NCBI GenBank assembly: GCA_900551555.1 | Contig: URWC01000027.1 | Span: 1-16,220 of the forward strand | Reading direction: 5' to 3' | Source: an uncultured Collinsella sp. | Lineage (GTDB): Bacteria > Actinomycetota > Coriobacteriia > Coriobacteriales > Coriobacteriaceae | DNA length: 16,220 nt | In this document: positions 15,360-16,220 of the stretch, one piece after another | How positions within the stretch are numbered: position 1 is the first letter of the stretch | Layout: the number at the start of each line of letters is the position of its first letter | Notes under the pieces: model-generated | What the model saw: only the letters and a program-made list of their open reading frames with translations | What the model was told of the DNA's origin: nothing | Database searches by the model: none | Made by a program: the position numbers and the translations under genes

Positions 15360-15366
15360 ATTGGAG

Positions 15367-15376
15367 CAGATCGAGA
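15367..15376. repeat. truncated palindromic repeat B0 (right arm only)
   Basis: CAGATCGAGA is the inner ten bases of the right arm; the preceding five bases match only partly and no left arm exists upstream. The linker to B1 (15377-15402) closely matches the A1-A2 linker (7275-7299), both starting CAAACCAAA and ending AGAAAA. This marks the edge of the repeat array against the membrane-gene remnant. Confidence 0.8.
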
Positions 15377-15402
15377 CAAACCAAAACCGTCCCGGCAGAA
15401 AA

Positions 15403-15457
15403 TCTCAATCTGTAACAGTTACTCGGCAAAATCCATCCCTCGTGTTACAGATTTAGA
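15403..15457. repeat. palindromic repeat unit B1
   Basis: Left arm TCTCAATCTGTAACA (15403-15417), 25-base centre, right arm TGTTACAGATTTAGA (15443-15457). The first 14 centre bases match those of A1 at 13 positions (GTTACTC, then A or G, then GCAAAA). Confidence 0.88.
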
Positions 15458-15483
15458 CAAACCGTCCAGGCGGGGACTCAACA

Positions 15484-15538
15484 TCTCAATCCGTAACACC
15501 TAGCCGCCCAAATCGGGTCTAGATGTTACAGATCGAGA
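15484..15538. repeat. palindromic repeat unit B2
   Basis: Left arm TCTCAATCCGTAACA (15484-15498), 25-base centre, right arm TGTTACAGATCGAGA (15524-15538). It starts 81 bases after B1. Two arm differences. It is followed closely by the tRNA terminator region. Confidence 0.87.
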
Positions 15539-15589
15539 TTTTGTTTGAGAGGCTGAGAATTGGACCGAAAAACACGGTCCCGGAATAAC

Positions 15590-15619
15590 AAAAAAGCTCG
15601 CCGGCTAGGCCGACGAGCT
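15590..15619 (-). terminator. Rho-independent terminator of the tRNA gene
   Basis: On the minus strand AGCTCGTCGGC pairs with GCCGGCGAGCT over 11 bp (one G-U) around a 3-base loop, followed by six T. It begins ten bases after the tRNA CCA end. A second stem, GGACCG/CGGTCC (15562-15580), lies just beyond it. Confidence 0.9.
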
Positions 15620-15628
15620 GCAAGTTCT

Positions 15629-15705
15629 TGGTCGCGGGGGCAGGATTTGAACCTACGACCTCCGGGTTATGAGCCCGGCGAGCTACCAGACTGCTCCACC
15701 CCGCA
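15629..15705 (-). tRNA. initiator tRNA-fMet (anticodon CAT), CCA encoded
   Basis: 77 bases including the encoded CCA (15629-15631). The cloverleaf can be folded by eye: D arm GAGC/GCTC, anticodon loop CTCATAA, T loop TTCAAAT. Initiator traits are present: three G-C pairs closing the anticodon stem (GGG/CCC) and the A11-U24 pair of the D stem. The first base pair is U1 with G72, a wobble where initiators usually have a mismatch. Own promoter and terminator, so a single-gene transcript. Confidence 0.95.
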
Positions 15706-15736
15706 ATGTCTGGGCGCTTCATGTGCGCAAGTAAGA

Positions 15737-15765
15737 ATATTACGCGGGAGTTCGGTAAACGGCAA
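15737..15765 (-). promoter_or_regulatory. sigma-70-type promoter of the initiator tRNA
   Basis: On the minus strand TTGCCG (15760-15765) and TAATAT (15737-15742) are separated by exactly 17 bases. Each matches four of six consensus positions. A start about seven bases after the -10 box would give a 5' leader of about 25 bases before the tRNA. Confidence 0.55.
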
Positions 15766-15841
15766 GGAAAATCTCGTAGAGCATAATTCCTTCATATTTA
15801 AACCCCTCAGCCCTATCACCGTAAACGAATCGCAGCCGAGC

Positions 15842-15864
15842 GCCGTCGACGGCACGTATACAAT
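15842..15864 (+). promoter_or_regulatory. palindrome and possible -10 box upstream of coaX
   Basis: GCCGTCGACGGC (15842-15853) is a perfect 12-bp palindrome. Three bases later TATACAAT (15857-15864) contains TACAAT, five of six matches to the -10 consensus, about 40 bases before the coaX start. No -35 is evident. The palindrome could be an operator overlapping the promoter spacer. Confidence 0.35.
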
Positions 15865-15900
15865 GGTGCGCGTCCTTTTATGCCAACACTGGGAGTAGAC

Positions 15901-16220
15901 ATGCTGCTCGCTATCGATATGGGAAACACGCAGACGGCCATGGGCCTGTTTGACGGAGACGAGCTGGTGCAGTCGTGGCGCATGCCCACCGACCGCTCCT
16001 ATACCGCCGACGAGATCCATGTGCGCCTGATGGGTTTCTTTAAGATGTACGGCCTTTCGCTCGATGCGGTCGACGCGATCGCCTTTGCGGGCGTGGTGCC
16101 GCAGCTCTCGCGCGAGTGGCACGCCGTGTCCGACCGCATTGCCGCGGACGCCATCGTCATCGGGCCGCAGACGGCCGCCGTAACCAAGCTGCGGGCGGCG
16201 CGCCCCCAGGCCGTTGGTGC
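15901..16220 (+). CDS. coaX: type III pantothenate kinase, N-terminal part (cut by window end)
   Basis: 106 codons are present and the frame is open to the window edge. CoaX phosphorylates pantothenate with ATP, the first step of coenzyme A synthesis, in the cytosol. The start MLLAIDMGNTQTAMGLFDGD contains the ASKHA phosphate-binding motif D6-x-G-N-T10 typical of type III enzymes, followed by WRMPTDRSYTADE and the FAGVVPQL strand that matches the family SSVVP segment. The ATG is preceded by GGGAG at five bases. It is transcribed away from the tRNA. Enzymes of this family are usually about 255 residues, so more than half lies outside. Confidence 0.93.
   Translation, partial: MLLAIDMGNTQTAMGLFDGDELVQSWRMPTDRSYTADEIHVRLMGFFKMYGLSLDAVDAIAFAGVVPQLSREWHAVSDRIAADAIVIGPQTAAVTKLRAARPQAVG

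Noticed and set aside
15560..15898. Plus-strand 112-codon frame before coaX
   Set aside because: Reads antisense through the tRNA terminator, the tRNA and its promoter.

Overview
The window reads as high-GC actinobacterial DNA, most likely a gut Coriobacteriia genome of the Collinsella type. I infer this from the codon usage, the wealth of anaerobic flavin and iron-sulfur redox enzymes, an Ech-type membrane complex and a stand-alone InsJ-like helix-turn-helix gene. No species marker is complete, so the genus is an inference.

Layout. (1) 1-3922, minus strand: the start of an energy-converting (Ech/group 4 hydrogenase-like) operon in echA-B-C-D order. EchA and EchB are fused into one 960-residue membrane protein, followed by EchC and a partial EchD that runs off the left edge. 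(2) 3923-5052: a small orphan double-HTH gene of the IS3/IS150 OrfA type with its own terminator, then an AT-rich spacer. (3) 5053-7077, minus: a 674-residue old-yellow-enzyme/dienoyl-CoA-reductase-like flavoenzyme that lacks the usual catalytic Tyr segment. (4) 7078-7493: divergent intergenic region carrying two 55-bp palindromic repeats. (5) 7494-8807, plus: a PucR/CdaR-type regulator. (6) 8830-14882, minus: a redox gene set. In transcription order it holds a cytosolic FAD_binding_2 (fumarate-reductase-like) flavoprotein, a NuoG-N-terminus/GltD chimera, a NuoF-like iron-sulfur relay protein without the NADH/FMN domain, and, after a terminator, an iron-sulfur flavoprotein. (7) 14883-15540: a start-less membrane-protein remnant abutting a second array of the same palindromic repeats. 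(8) 15590-15765: initiator tRNA with promoter and terminator, minus strand. (9) 15901-end, plus: the beginning of coaX.

How the genes may work together: the NuoG/GltD chimera probably takes electrons from NAD(P)H through its GltD-like FAD and passes them along iron-sulfur clusters and the NuoF-like relay to the FAD_binding_2 reductase, which would reduce an unidentified organic acceptor. The PucR regulator is a candidate controller. The Ech-like complex would couple ferredoxin oxidation to ion pumping.

The most unusual signal is a repeat family of 15-bp arms in alternating orientation, spaced 40-41 bp centre to centre. It occurs at two places, in direct orientation, flanking the PucR/redox cluster of about 8 kb. 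I do not recognise this family.
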